64,000 bases of DNA from Rotaria socialis. Lineage: Eukaryota; Rotifera; Eurotatoria; Philodinida; Philodinidae. The notes below the pieces were generated by a model. That model was not told the origin of the DNA. It did no database searches and worked only from the letters and a program-made list of their open reading frames with translations. The stretch spans positions 263,196 to 327,195 of the forward strand of contig CAJNYU010000032.1 of the NCBI GenBank assembly GCA_905331475.1, in the 5' to 3' direction. The translations under genes were made by a program, and so were the position numbers. The first letter of the stretch is position 1, and the number at the start of each line of letters is the position of its first letter. This document shows, piece by piece, positions 1 through 11,600 of the stretch.

Positions 1-570
1 TATTCAAAACGTAGTCTTTTGTAAGTTATTCATACATATTTATGAATGTGTGCCGTATAAAAATGAAAATAAACAAGATGAAATTCCAGCATAGATTGAA
101 CTCTATTCTATTGATGAAGTTATTATAATCATCACTAGAGTTTACAGGTTTTTGAAGTAAAAATATTTCTGAATTATAACGACCATGTTTACTGCTACCG
201 TGAATTGTATGCTTGAAACAAAGATAATGTGTTTCTATATGTATTTCTGAATAGAATTCATACGGCGCATCCTCAATAATGTTGTACGTTAGCTAATATC
301 TCGCTTCATGTTGTTTTACTGAATATCTAAGTATTCGTCGAAACCTTTCTCTTTGTTTATTTTGATAAGATAATCAAATGAAAAAATATATATGAAACGA
401 ATGGCTTTTTCTATCGTTATGAATTAAATATCCGAGTCAAGTATTTGATGCGTCATTGTATAATTTATTTAGTTGGAAATTTTTTAAAAACTACGAAAAA
501 AAAGTTATAAATGCAAAAGAAGACAATATTGTTTTAAACAAAATATCTGTCTATGAGATTTTCACGATGT

Positions 571-865
571 TCATTCTTCACATGTGCACGTTCCAGCTGC
601 ACAAGTGCAGTTCTCACATTTGCAACCCTCTTTACCACAGCCTGTAGCTAGATAAGTAGAAAGCAAAAAATAATTTAATGGAAAATAGATTCAATAGATA
701 AAATTACTGGCTTGATTGCATGCACAATTTGACTCACATTTACATTCACCATCTTTTATACAATCTTCTGTACATGTACATTTTCCAGCTAGAATAAAAT
801 GAACGTTCAAAGTGAGCGTAATGCTCTCCAATCTTAGAATGCTTACCTTCACAATGGCAAGGCAT
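571..865 (-). CDS. Metallothionein-like protein, subfamily A (copy 1)
   Basis: Small cytosolic cysteine-rich protein expected to bind zinc, copper or cadmium as thiolate clusters. Three exons join in phase: 847-865, 708-788 and 571-647, with GT-AG introns of 58 and 60 nt. The product is about 59 residues, starts MPCHCEAGKCTCTEDC and ends with CAAGTCTCEE then TGA. It is rich in CxC and CxxC pairs and has no aromatic residues, as is usual for metallothioneins. The nearest relative here is the gene at 26777-27071 (same MPC[HR]CE start and GTCTCxx/GSCTCGK end); the three MPKACQC genes form a second subfamily. A TATAAATA box lies 75 bp upstream (complement of 940-947) and a TGCACCC metal-response-like core at 1023-1029. 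The gene is too short and spliced to appear as one open frame. Confidence 0.85.
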
Positions 866-939
866 TGTATTTTATTTTGAACGTTATTTTTTAATGATCA
901 ACAAAAAAGAAGTGTAACATGTTGTCGGATACATCACAG

Positions 940-1029
940 TATTTATAGGACTGCAAATAGCTGTTTGTTAACAAACAACACTTAGGGGGTGTGTACATCG
1001 CGCAATGCACAAAAAAAACAGGGGGTGCA
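940..1029 (-). promoter_or_regulatory. Promoter of metallothionein A copy 1: TATA box and MRE-like core
   Basis: TATAAATA on the minus strand at 940-947 lies 75 bp before the start codon at 865. The complement of 1023-1029 reads TGCACCC, which fits the TGCRCNC core of metal response elements bound by MTF-1. The stretch 985-1060 carries further GGGGTG-type words. Function is inferred from position and motif only. Confidence 0.45.
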
Positions 1030-1508
1030 TTTTGTTATGAACGCAAAAGAAAAAGGGGTGCCAACGTATACAGTGAAGGAGAAAGGGGAGGGGAGGCTTA
1101 TAGAAGAAAAAGTGAACAAGTGCACTTGTAATTCCTAATGGACATAGTGTATCACAATTAGCTATCAAAATTTTGATTTTAGGTTCACGGAGACCTATCT
1201 GCAGACAATCATGGCAAGATATAGATAAACTTTCTTTGAATAAATGATCTGTTTTTTTTTTTATAAAGCATGATTATTCTCAGAGGCACTACTGGACAGT
1301 TGGTACAATTTAATTTTTCGAAATTTCTAATAAAATTAAATCACGCAATGTGAATAATTTGATCGTGAACGTCTGATAACTGAATAATATGTTTGAGAGG
1401 AACAAAAATTATATTTAAAGATGAAACAACTGCGAGTTTATTTATTCAATGCAATACTACGATATACATGAAAGAAAGAATTTAATGCAAATTCATAATG
1501 TAGTTCTT
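1030..1508. other. Intergenic spacer between metallothionein genes
   Basis: Holds the distal promoter of the copy-1 gene (a further GGGGTGCC word near 1055) and the 3' flank of the next gene. The part from about 1365 on is repeated near 2935, upstream in coordinate of the next copy, so it belongs to the duplicated unit. No coding exon was recognised. Confidence 0.4.
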
Positions 1509-1815
1509 TCAAGTTGAACATTTGCAAGCTGAACAGTTGCAGTCCACACATCCACATGCTGATCCACAGCTGGTACCTTCATCTATCGAAAAAGAAAAAA
1601 AAAAGAAAAAAATATGAGCAGTAGATTTGATATGAATACATACGAGAACATGATTTACAATCACATTTACATGAACAAGTATCCTTGCAGTCACATTGAC
1701 CACCTTTACATCCAGCACCACATCCACATCCTGCAGCTAAACGAAAACATAGATTAAATAATTGAAACATAAATATAAAATTCGACTTACCTGAACATTG
1801 ACAAGCTTTTGGCAT
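1509..1815 (-). CDS. Metallothionein-like protein, subfamily B (copy 1)
   Basis: Three-exon metallothionein-like gene of about 63 residues. Exon 1 encodes MPKACQCS. Exon 2 carries GCGCGAGCKGGQCDCKDTC and a CSCKCDCKSCS run, and exon 3 encodes SCGSACGCVDCNCSACKCST before TGA. Cysteines make up about a third of the product, spaced as CxC and CxxC. Exon joins are phase 1, with introns of roughly 60 and 70 nt; the second intron contains an A-rich/T-rich tract that varies between copies. Copies at 3078-3384 and 25835-26147 encode nearly the same protein (this one has V where they have T after CGC). TATAAATA at the complement of 1896-1903 is about 80 bp upstream. The role in metal binding and stress defence is inferred from composition. 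Confidence 0.88.
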
Positions 1816-1895
1816 TTCGTTTGTTGATGAGAATAATAATAAGCGAAGTATTAAAGGAAAATATTGTATGAAGAAATAGATGAATCTAGGCCACG

Positions 1896-2000
1896 TATTT
1901 ATATGTGAGCTGATGTTGGATCCCCCTTTTCAATACAGGGGTGTAGTTTGTATTGAGTCGTAGTAGCACCCCTTGATAGATACGATCGATGTTTATCTGT
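1896..2000 (-). promoter_or_regulatory. Shared subfamily-B metallothionein promoter
   Basis: TATAAATA at the complement of 1896-1903 is followed upstream by a block conserved in all three B copies. It contains GGGGGATCC, GGGGTGTAG and GGGGTGCTAC words (plus-strand 1920-1975). In this copy and in the 3078 copy the central word reads GGGTGTA, one base off an MRE. The 26 kb copy has GGGTGCA there. Confidence 0.4.
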
Positions 2001-3077
2001 TCTTTTCGCTAGCACCCCTTTTTATTCTTTCTGTACTTTTAGCGTCCATAGCACTGATAGCAAGATATCGTATGAGGCTTCAATAAAATAAAAGAACAAC
2101 GTAGAGTGAAGTGGAATATTCGAGAAAAAAGAGTATGACTGTTATTTTGTTTCGAAAGTCATTAAAATTTATTGTAAACTGTGAAAATGAAAATTTTGTT
2201 TGGCGTCTTTGATTGTCAATGCTAATAAAATGAGTATTATGTAAATGCATGAAAAAATAAAAGTCAAGAGCATCAAGGTCAAAATCGAAGAGAAATTTTT
2301 CTTTGCAAAAATTGATGATGAAAGAAAATTCTTATCACAGTTGTAGATATGGTATTTCAAGATTCAAAATAATCTAAAACAATGTTTTTGAGGGATTTTA
2401 AAGTTTTTCAAATTAAAAAATAAATCCTTCATTAAGAAACTCTTGCTTAGATTGAGCTTCTTTGTTTACGTAATCCACATACATGCTTACATTTTTGGCT
2501 GCCTCATGTCATAGGTGCAGTACGCTTTCCAGTATGTCACTGGATTTAGAAGATGATCAAACATCACTCTTAGTTGACAGGCAATATCGAAAATATTATT
2601 GAAGTTATTCCTGTTCATGTAATTTTACCTTAATATTATACATAGTTTTGCTAAAATTCTTGTGTTTATATTTATAGCAGGGTGGTACCTGGTTATGTGT
2701 TGAAAATTGAATTTCCTATTAAATATGTTTTATCATACGACCCGATCTATTTCGAATTTCACTGTGTGCACTAACCGATCTTCTTAAAAGAGTATGGGGT
2801 ACATTAAATAGTTTATGCAAAAGAAAAAGTATCTATGCTTTATGTGTGCATGTTTCGATAGGGGAAACTTGTACACAGACGATAATAGGAACTGTTTTTC
2901 TATCATTTATCAACTCCTATGAACAATTTTATCGTGAACGTCTGATAACTGAATGACATATTTGAAAGGAACGAAAATTATATTTAAATATGAAACAACT
3001 GCGAGTTTATTTATTCAATGCAATAGTACAATACACATCAAAGAGAGAATTTAATGCAAATTCATAATGTAGTTCTT
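2001..3077. other. Intergenic region, no gene recognised
   Basis: AT-rich spacer between two subfamily-B metallothionein genes. No exon with recognisable protein similarity was seen on either strand. The segment from about 2925 is the duplicated 3' flank of the B gene family (matches from about 1365), so one end of the tandem duplication lies in this spacer. Confidence 0.35.
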
Positions 3078-3384
3078 TCAAGTTGAACATTTGCAAGCTG
3101 AACAGTTGCAGTCCGTACATCCACATGCTGATCCACAGCTGGTACCTTCATCTGTCGAAAAATAAAAATAAAAGTAAAAAACATGAGCAGTAGATTTGAT
3201 GTGAATACATACGAGAACATGATTTACAATCACATTTACATGAACAAGTATCCTTGCAGTCACATTGACCACCTTTACATCCAGCACCACATCCACATCC
3301 TGCAGCTAAACGAAAACATAGATTAAATAATTGAAACATAAATATAAAATTCGACTCACCTGAACATTGACAAGCTTTTGGCAT
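3078..3384 (-). CDS. Metallothionein-like protein, subfamily B (copy 2)
   Basis: Second B copy with the same three-exon structure and phase-1 joins, encoding MPKACQCS, then a GCGCGAGC core, then SCGSACGCTDCNCSACKCST. The protein is nearly identical to the copies at 1509 and 25835. The flanks (about 2935-3560) match the 25.8 kb copy closely, including the TATA box (complement of 3465-3472), so the duplication is recent or homogenised. Metal binding is expected from the cysteine pattern. Paralogue-specific roles cannot be told from sequence. Confidence 0.88.
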
Positions 3385-4394
3385 TTCGTTTGTTGATGAG
3401 AATAATAATAAACGAACTATGGCAGGAAAATATTGTATGAAGAAATAGATGAATCTAGGCCACGTATTTATATGTGAGCTGATGTTGGATCCCCCTTTTC
3501 AATACAGGGGTGTAGTTTGTATTGTGTAGTATGTAGTAGCACCCATATGGTAGATACGATTGATGTTTATCTGTTCTTTTCACCAGTACTCCTTTTCACC
3601 TTGCTGTACAATCGTTCCGCTTCAAGAAGTGAAATAAAGAACAAATGTGCCTGCTCAGTAGAATCGTCGAAAAAGAAATAACCAACGCTGTTTTTATTTG
3701 TTTTTGATGATAGAAGAGTTGTTGAGAAATCATTGAAGTTTGTTTAACTCATTGAAAATAAAAAAAATGCTTTTACGTTATTAGATAATCAATGTACGTA
3801 AACAATGTCACATTTTTTAAACAATAGAAAAGGACGCAAAAAATTGCCTGAAATATTTAACATTTTTTCATATACACCACTTAAACGTTTTACATGATAT
3901 TTTTTAGATCATCAAAATAGAAAATTCTCATATCTTTTAAAATGAATAAATCAACAGTGAATGATGTGATCATAAGTTATTATCAGTTCCAATGGTTACA
4001 AAGTGTAATGATAAGAGCTTATTTTTATTACCATCTATTGAAAACGATGTTCTGCTATAGTTAATGAAAATTATACTTGAGAAACACTAAAGAAATATAT
4101 GCTTTTTATTTCGTTTCCAGCGCTGTCTGTCTTGCCACCGTGTTAGAAACTATATGATCTGTGTCTGTTTTGAGTCATTCTTAATAGACTACGTGAACTT
4201 TTGTCATGTTGGTATAGCTGTGTATTGAGAATGACAAGGATCCACCTATTTCAAAATGTGCTGTTAATTTTAGAATTAAAAAGTTGCACACATTTGACAA
4301 CTTTTGTAATGATATCGAACACATGAATCAAATTCTGACGACTGTTATCTTTATGAGTCCGCATCCGCATGTCCACATCTTCATACACAGCCAC

Positions 4395-4545
4395 GATTGT
4401 ATCTCCCGCTACAGTAGGGGCGTAGCCTGAGGGGGTCAGGGGGCTCAGCCCCACCCCTACAGAGGTTTTAGACTTTGACCAAGGACTTAGCCCTCCCTAA
4501 AAAATTTTTCTGGTGACGACCCTACTCTACAGGCGCATTATTGTT
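4395..4545. mobile_element. Possible transposable-element remnant
   Basis: The words GGGGCGTAGCCTGAGGGGG and GGGGGCTCAGCCCCACCCC, ending near CGACCCTACTCTACAGG, stand out from AT-rich surroundings. They resemble the conserved GC-rich blocks of interspersed repeats seen in many invertebrates. No terminal repeats or coding sequence can be defined, so the call rests on composition only. Confidence 0.3.
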
Positions 4546-4709
4546 CACGCTAGAGGATACAACTAATACGATGGCAATTCTCTGTCTTGCAGATTTTTTG
4601 TACAATGTCTTTATTATTACAGATATTCACAATTAAGAAGAATTTTAAAAGTTTTTAGGATACAACTATATTAGATTAGATTTTAGATTTCGGGTTGTAA
4701 TCATACTAC

Positions 4710-5135
4710 TTAGTATACGTCTACATTTTCTGGTTCCCAGGTCGAACAGACACGGTTGTTTACGACCGTACACGGCGAAATAGGGCGAAATACATGTCTC
4801 AGTATTACGATCGTATATCTCCGTGTCGTATATGGCAAAATACGACCATATACGGAGACAAAAAACGAGCGTTCCCGATTCCTGTACATTGCGCCAGTAT
4901 ACTATCTCCGTATTGCTCCGTATTTTACCGTATATGGTCATATTTCTGCGTATACGACACGATGATATACGATCCTAATGCTGAGCCATGTATTACGGTC
5001 AAATACGATCGTATACGAGGACAAACGGAGCGTATACAACCGTTGACGATCGTATATGGACTCCGTAAACATCGACCTGAGTTGTTTATCGCGTTACGTC
5101 GTCTACGTCTACATTTTCGGCTTATCGCAATACGT
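4710..5135. repeat. Palindrome-dense CGTATAC/TACGG block
   Basis: About 400 bp made of short degenerate units such as TACGACCATATACGG, CGTATATGGTCATA and ATACGATCGTAT, in both orientations. The word TACGTCTACATTTTC occurs near both ends (4716-4730 and about 5101-5115) as a direct repeat, which suggests a bounded element or diverged satellite. Frames of 69 to 118 codons cross it in several phases, as expected of a repeat rather than a gene. Confidence 0.5.
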
Positions 5136-5617
5136 AGTTTATATTTGTAAGTACTGACTTATGATTGATCGATTGGTTGATTTTTCACTCTTTTATTTCT
5201 TCGTGATCACGTGAAAAAGATTGGCAGTGGTGAGTATTTCTGAAGGTTGAATAGTTCTTGTGATTGGCATCTTGGTATCAGCAGTCCACTTCATCTCGTA
5301 CCAGTTAGATTTAACTACATATAACGAAGGAATTTTTGAAAGAATATCCGTCTTCTGCTGTCAAAAGTTTTACGACGACATTCTCTGATATTGAGGAAAG
5401 TTTCTGACCTGTTTTCTCTAATTTGAGCATGCTTGTCGTTTTTGATGGTGTATCTCAGTGAGAGAACAAACTTGGAGCTGATATTTTTTTGAAAGCTTAG
5501 CACAATATTATTCTCAGAAAATGTTTATTGCTATTCATTTTCTCTTTCTAACAGTCTTTATAGGCTTGTATGTGCGCTTCTTTAAAGATTAGTGCCTATT
5601 TTTCAGATAAAAAGGCC

Positions 5618-8600
5618 ATGTGCAAAAAACACAGTCATACCCACGTAAGTTAAATTTAGATCCACATGTATCTGCCTTCTACATCACCTTTTTTCTTGAA
5701 ACTTTTCTATTTCTCACTCTTTCTTATACATACTAGTCTCTTGTGTTAGTTGTGGTGGCACCTGCTCGTATATTCTGTGCAGCTTTGTCTAAACGTTTTT
5801 AGAACCTGTGTTGATCCTAGTATTGCTTAATTCTGATTTTATTTTCAGGAAATGCTATCAGTAGCAGGTTCTGTTAATAGTGGTGATGATGTAAGTAGTA
5901 ACGCAGTTTTCATTTTATAATGAAATAAGAAGCTTTCTAGTATATTAAACACTATAAAATTCTTTTTTTAATACTGCATAATAACATTCACTTAAAAGTC
6001 ATACACCTATTCGTGTACGTCTCCGAATGAGTTAGCCATACGTTAATGATTGTTGTCACACACGCAACTATTATGACAAACTCTTTAATAGCAAAAATAT
6101 CAATAAAAATTTCTGCATCATTCCACTGAAGAGGGCTGGCAAAGATCCAGAAAATGTCCACTTTACGAAAAGTCCTTTGAAGTTATAAAGGATATTACTA
6201 ATCGAACAAAAGTGTAGTGCATTTATCGACTATGAGTTATATCAATTTTTTCAAAATGCCAAAGGACCTTTCTATTTTGATGCGGCACCTTTCTATATCC
6301 AAAAGGACCTTTCTCTATCCTTGTACACATATTCCAAGTATTTCTAGCGGACCTATCTATTTTTTAGCGGATCTTTCTTATTCTTCAGCGGACCTTTCAT
6401 GGGACTTTTCATATTCACCAAGGGACTTTTCTAAATCATAAGGATCTTTCTCTATTCGAGTAGACATATTCCTAGTATTAGTAGCGGACCTTTCTATTTT
6501 ACAGCGGATCTTTCTTTTTCTTCAGCGGACCTTTCATGGGACTTTTCATAATCACCAAGGGACTTTTCTAAATCATAAGGACCTTTCTCTATCCTTGTAC
6601 ACATATTCCTAGTATTTGTAGCGGACCTTTCTATTTTACAGCGGATCTTTCTTTTTCTTCAGCGGACCTTTCATGGGACTTTTCATATTCACCAAGGGAC
6701 TTTTCTAAATCATAAGGACCTTTCTCTATTCATGTAGACATATTCCTAGTATTTGTAGCGGACCTTTCTGTTTTACAGTGGATCTTTCTTTTTCTTCAGC
6801 GGGCCTTTCTTAGGGCCTTTCGTTTCTGATGCGGGATCTTTCTATCTGTATAATGATAATTGGGTTTCGAGTTGGTTCCACCTTCATTGATCTATCGATG
6901 CATCTCCTGTAGCTGAGGCTTCGATTTTGGAATTAGTGGAATATTCTGATGACCTCATAAATTTTGTATCTTCGTTTATTATCTGTGGGGATGTGATACG
7001 TTATTAGTAATATTTTTAGAATTTGGCGAAATTCAATATTTATTTGACTTTATGAAAGTTTCGCATTTTATAGTTTATGTTCAAGTTTCAAGTGTGGTGG
7101 TTTTTTTCTTCTTTTTCAAGTTGTTACGTTCAAGAATCGTTTTCACTTGAGCGCACCAGTTGGTTTTTGTATACGACGGTAAGAGATTTTCTGGTTCATT
7201 TCGTTGTTGATCGATAACTTGATCGTGTTTACGCTTGCGTGTATGTTTTGGGATTTTTGAAGTGTCCTGGGAGTCTACACTTCGTGGATCTTTTGAATAA
7301 GCTATCGCTGTTGAAACGTTATTTGATACCTGTTGGCAAATTGATATTGAATCTGCTGTGTGCATTAGGCTGATGTCGGGAACTGAAGGTACACGATCGA
7401 TCTTTAAAAATAAAATTTATTTATAGATAAGGTCATTTCTTTGATTTGTTATTTTTTTACTCACTATGCTGAATACTGCATTACATTTCGTTCTAGTTGT
7501 CTCTAAATTCTTATGGTGGAATAATATCAAAAGAAACATCGAGGCTCTTCTCCATCCGAGACTGCTGATGATTGTAGCGTAGCCCTTCAACCAACTAAAT
7601 AATTGCTCTGCCGCTTGTGTATTCACATTTACTAGAACTATAAATGCTTTTTTTTTAAATGAAAAATTATTTAAATTAATTATAGCATACATGGATTGTC
7701 ATTTGGATTCATATTCAATCGACACCAGGATCCTACATGGTTTCGAAAGTGTGTTCTATCCACACTAAATTTCACTTTAGCCAACTCTTTTGCAGCAGGC
7801 GTTGCCGTAAGGTCTTTACCAATATGGTTATGAAGATACTCGATCAGATGGCAACCATCGTCATAAACAGCTGTTTTTGGTATTACACCAGATGCTGAAT
7901 TAATAAATTTGATAGGTCAATATGAAATATAATCAACTGTTTTTGTGATACCTTTTATACAATTTGTTAATAGTTGTAGAATTTCCTTTAGAGTTTCTGT
8001 TCTAAAAATTTCACCGAAGGTGGTTATAATACCACAGTTGGTTACTGCTGCTATCACACCGAAGCTTCTAGCACATTTACGTATATAAGCATCTGACCTC
8101 TCTTTGCTTGTACGACAATTTGTTGCTCCGAAATTTCTTTCTTTTTTTGTCCTCGATTTCTTAAATCGACTAAAGTGTGAACGTGTCGGAAGCGTCCGTT
8201 CAGTTGTTTGAGTAATGCATTCAGACGATTTCGCATTTTTATAGAAATGAAGATTGCAATATTCAGACTTGTAAGCTGGTGTCCGACAGCACCCAACAAG
8301 CATTTTTTCAAACAGGTCGGTTTGCACTTCAATATCCTTTATTTTGCAGACACGTCGTCGACATTTCTGATGACCATCAACTACTAATGCTTCCGAACAT
8401 TTATTTCCAATGCACGATCCAATCACTTCTTTGTGTCTAGACCAGAAAAAAATGAATGCTGTCAATAATCGAGGATAAGCACTCCACACCCAATCATCAA
8501 AATTATCTAACGCTTTTGGTAATTCAACATGTGGAGTGCCTAAAAATAAATCGAATTGAACAATGTTGTACATGTACATCATACGTGCTAATGTTCTTCT

Positions 8601-11600
8601 ATCTCCAATATGTTCTTGATGCTGTTCACTATTAAATGCTTGTAAATTTAAGCTATCGACAGTTTTCATCCAAGAATTAGCATTAGTAACTAAATCAGCA
8701 GTATATTGTTCAATCAATGCGCGTTCATAAGCATATTTACCACCCATATAAACAATTTCACCATGTTGGAGACTTTTTGCTGTAATTCTTTTATTGTTTC
8801 CTTGTTCGATAAAATTGGGAAAAATCATCACAGGTACATTATTCTTGCCATAGTTACTCTTCTGATGTTTACACATTAACGAATAAACAATTCCTTCACA
8901 AATGAAATAAAAGAAAAATATTAAAGCATTCACATATTGAAAAAAAAGCAAAGATTTTGATTAGAATAAGTGTTTTTCACATAAACCATTATAAGAGCAT
9001 TATATTATTCTGATCTTAATCGGTCAATTTGAAATTCTGAACTATTTTAATCGTAATGCTTGGAAAATAAGTAAGTCTTCGCTATAATCAAATCTAGAAA
9101 CGTTTTGTATTTGTCACATCATTAATATGATATAAATATTCTTTGTCAATTTCAAGAGTTCTGAAAAATGATTAGCAAAATGAATTTGTATCGTAAAAGC
9201 TATGAAAAATATGTTTTTAGCTATTTTTAATCTAAAATGAATTAAGTATATAATGATCAGATAAAAGTTAGATAAATCATGTCATTTCTATCAGTTCTTG
9301 ATTGAAAATTTAATTTCAATCAAATTTTCTCTTATATCAGATCATTTATTAACTCATACCTCGCAGTATTTTTCCACGTTGATAAGAAATATAAACCATT
9401 GTCTTATTAGAATTATTTATATTTAAATATTGATTACATTCTGGACATATTATTGTAAATGGTTCGAGATGATGAGCACCAGCATCTTTCAATAAATGTT
9501 GATCAATATTAATATAATGCCAAGCCTGTGGTTGTCGAGAATGATCAGAAAAGAAGTCGAGTAGAGCACGTACATGATTAATATCATGATCAGCTCCAAA
9601 TGTTAATCGAAGTTGTGATGCCATTCGTTCAACGCGTTCAGAATCATAAATAGAATAAACACTATTCAGATGAGCCAGAAAAGTTATTTCCTGTAAATAA
9701 AATTTTGTTAGAAATTCTTGAACTACAGCTATATGCTCTGTATTTGTTCGAGACACAGTTAATTCATCTGACTTTGTACTGTAAGCTGTCATCATTGATA
9801 TTATCTAAAGTATACAGCCTCCAAAATTAACATACATTTTTTTTTGAGAAATTTAATTCACATAGACAGTGCAATAAGACTAAATGCTAATTGAAATTGA
9901 GTTCAAAGTCCTGTGTCAAGTACTATTTCAATGGTAAATGTTAACACAAATGACTCAAGATTAAATCGCATTGACGATTCTATAACAAAATAATAATGAA
10001 AACACTAGGACAGGTCTACTTTCCAGTTTTATTCAAAAATTCATACAATTGATCATCACAAATATATGCAGGATCACTTTCTACGATATGATTATCAAGA
10101 GAGTCATTATTATATAACTTGTGGAAAGTGTCGATATTAGATAGAATTTTGTCACTATCATCCATGGCGACATAGTTTGTATTCGACTTCTGTTCTAAAT
10201 ATATAGTCCAAGGTGTTTGTGTAGCAACAGTTGATACATCGGCAGAAGTTTGAGTACTAACTGAAGATCCTTGAAATGCATCGTTGCTCGATGTTTCAAA
10301 CGCTGAATATTCTTCGTCTCCACTAATAGAAGATTCTTCATCTGCTTCTGATGACACTTCGTTGTCAAAGTTAGAGCATATTCTCATTTTTTTTAACTTT
10401 GATCGACAATGTTTTACACTGATCCAATTATGACTTATCTATAAAAATTCAAAAAGAGTTGAAACTTGTTACAACGAAATTATTACCTCTAAATTATTAT
10501 TGTCTTTCTCGTCGATTATTTCTCCAGGCGAATTCAAACATGATGGTGAACGTTTTTCACACTTCTGTGATTCATCCAAAATTTCCATCTAGGATGTAAG
10601 ATAATATTCCAATAAATGTTAATAAAAAAGAGTACACTTTATTATTGAATCATTTCGATCTAAAACAAAACAAAATAGGATTAAACATTTTTTCAGTCAT
10701 CAAAAAAAGCAACTGCAACAAAGTTTTGTTAGGGTATAAGTTCAACAAACCATACACTAAAAACAGCTATCACTGAAACAAACAACAATATTCTGCATTA
10801 TTTTGTGTACATTCGTCTTATAATGCTGAGCAAATACTGGTACAACAATACTGTATTTTATTTTCACCCTAAAAGAGAAAATAATAGAGCTTCTACATAA
10901 GCGAACCTTGATCAAATAGATTTTTCAAGCATAATCATTCATTAATATTCACTCAAGAATAAGGCAATCTTTGATTTTTGATAGTACGTACATGATATTC
11001 AACTACTTTTGAACTAATATTGAATATTTGATTTTTTGCCGCTCCGCGCATTATGATTTCTTCAAAATTTGTTGTTTTGGACTACAGATAAAAGTGGAAT
11101 ATATTGATCAGTCATATTTCAACTTACGTCTTCTTTATATTGATGAAAGACATCGGGACTTATTTCAAGCAATGATTCGGCTGCACTTCCAAACATACAC
11201 ACATTTAATTCACCTGTATGATCAACAATACAACACTAAAGTTATTTAAAAAGCATCGAAATGTTTCAATTGAATTTAGATGAATTGTCATGGTTGAATG
11301 TACCGATAATGAGTAGGCCCATTTGAAAGCCTCTTGTCGTACTCGACATTTCCTACAAAAAAAAAAACCATTTCCCAAATCATCTAATTTTTTTCTACAT
11401 TTATCAACAGAACAACCCTAGAAAAAAATAGAATAGTAATAAAGTATATAAAAATCTTAATAAAACTATCTTACCATGTAAATTGCATGGTCTTGTTCAA
11501 TAACACTACAATATCCTTTGATATAAAAATATTGAGTATTCTTATGTTTCATAGTATCAGGTTCGGTCGCTATCACCTGATCGATTGTTACAATACTCCC

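Larger units (their letters stand above)
3385..5200. other. Intergenic region with repeat fragments
   Basis: From 3385 to 3600 lies the B-type metallothionein promoter. A block at about 4121-4240 recurs, diverged, at 25220-25336. A GC-rich stretch at 4395-4545 resembles a transposon remnant. A palindrome-rich block follows at 4740-5135. Open frames across 4251-5150 arise from these repeats and show no protein family. Confidence 0.4.

Noticed and set aside
6290-6840. CRISPR-like array
   Set aside because: The four units are 138 bp and similar along their whole length, with no constant repeat plus unique spacers, and the DNA is eukaryotic.
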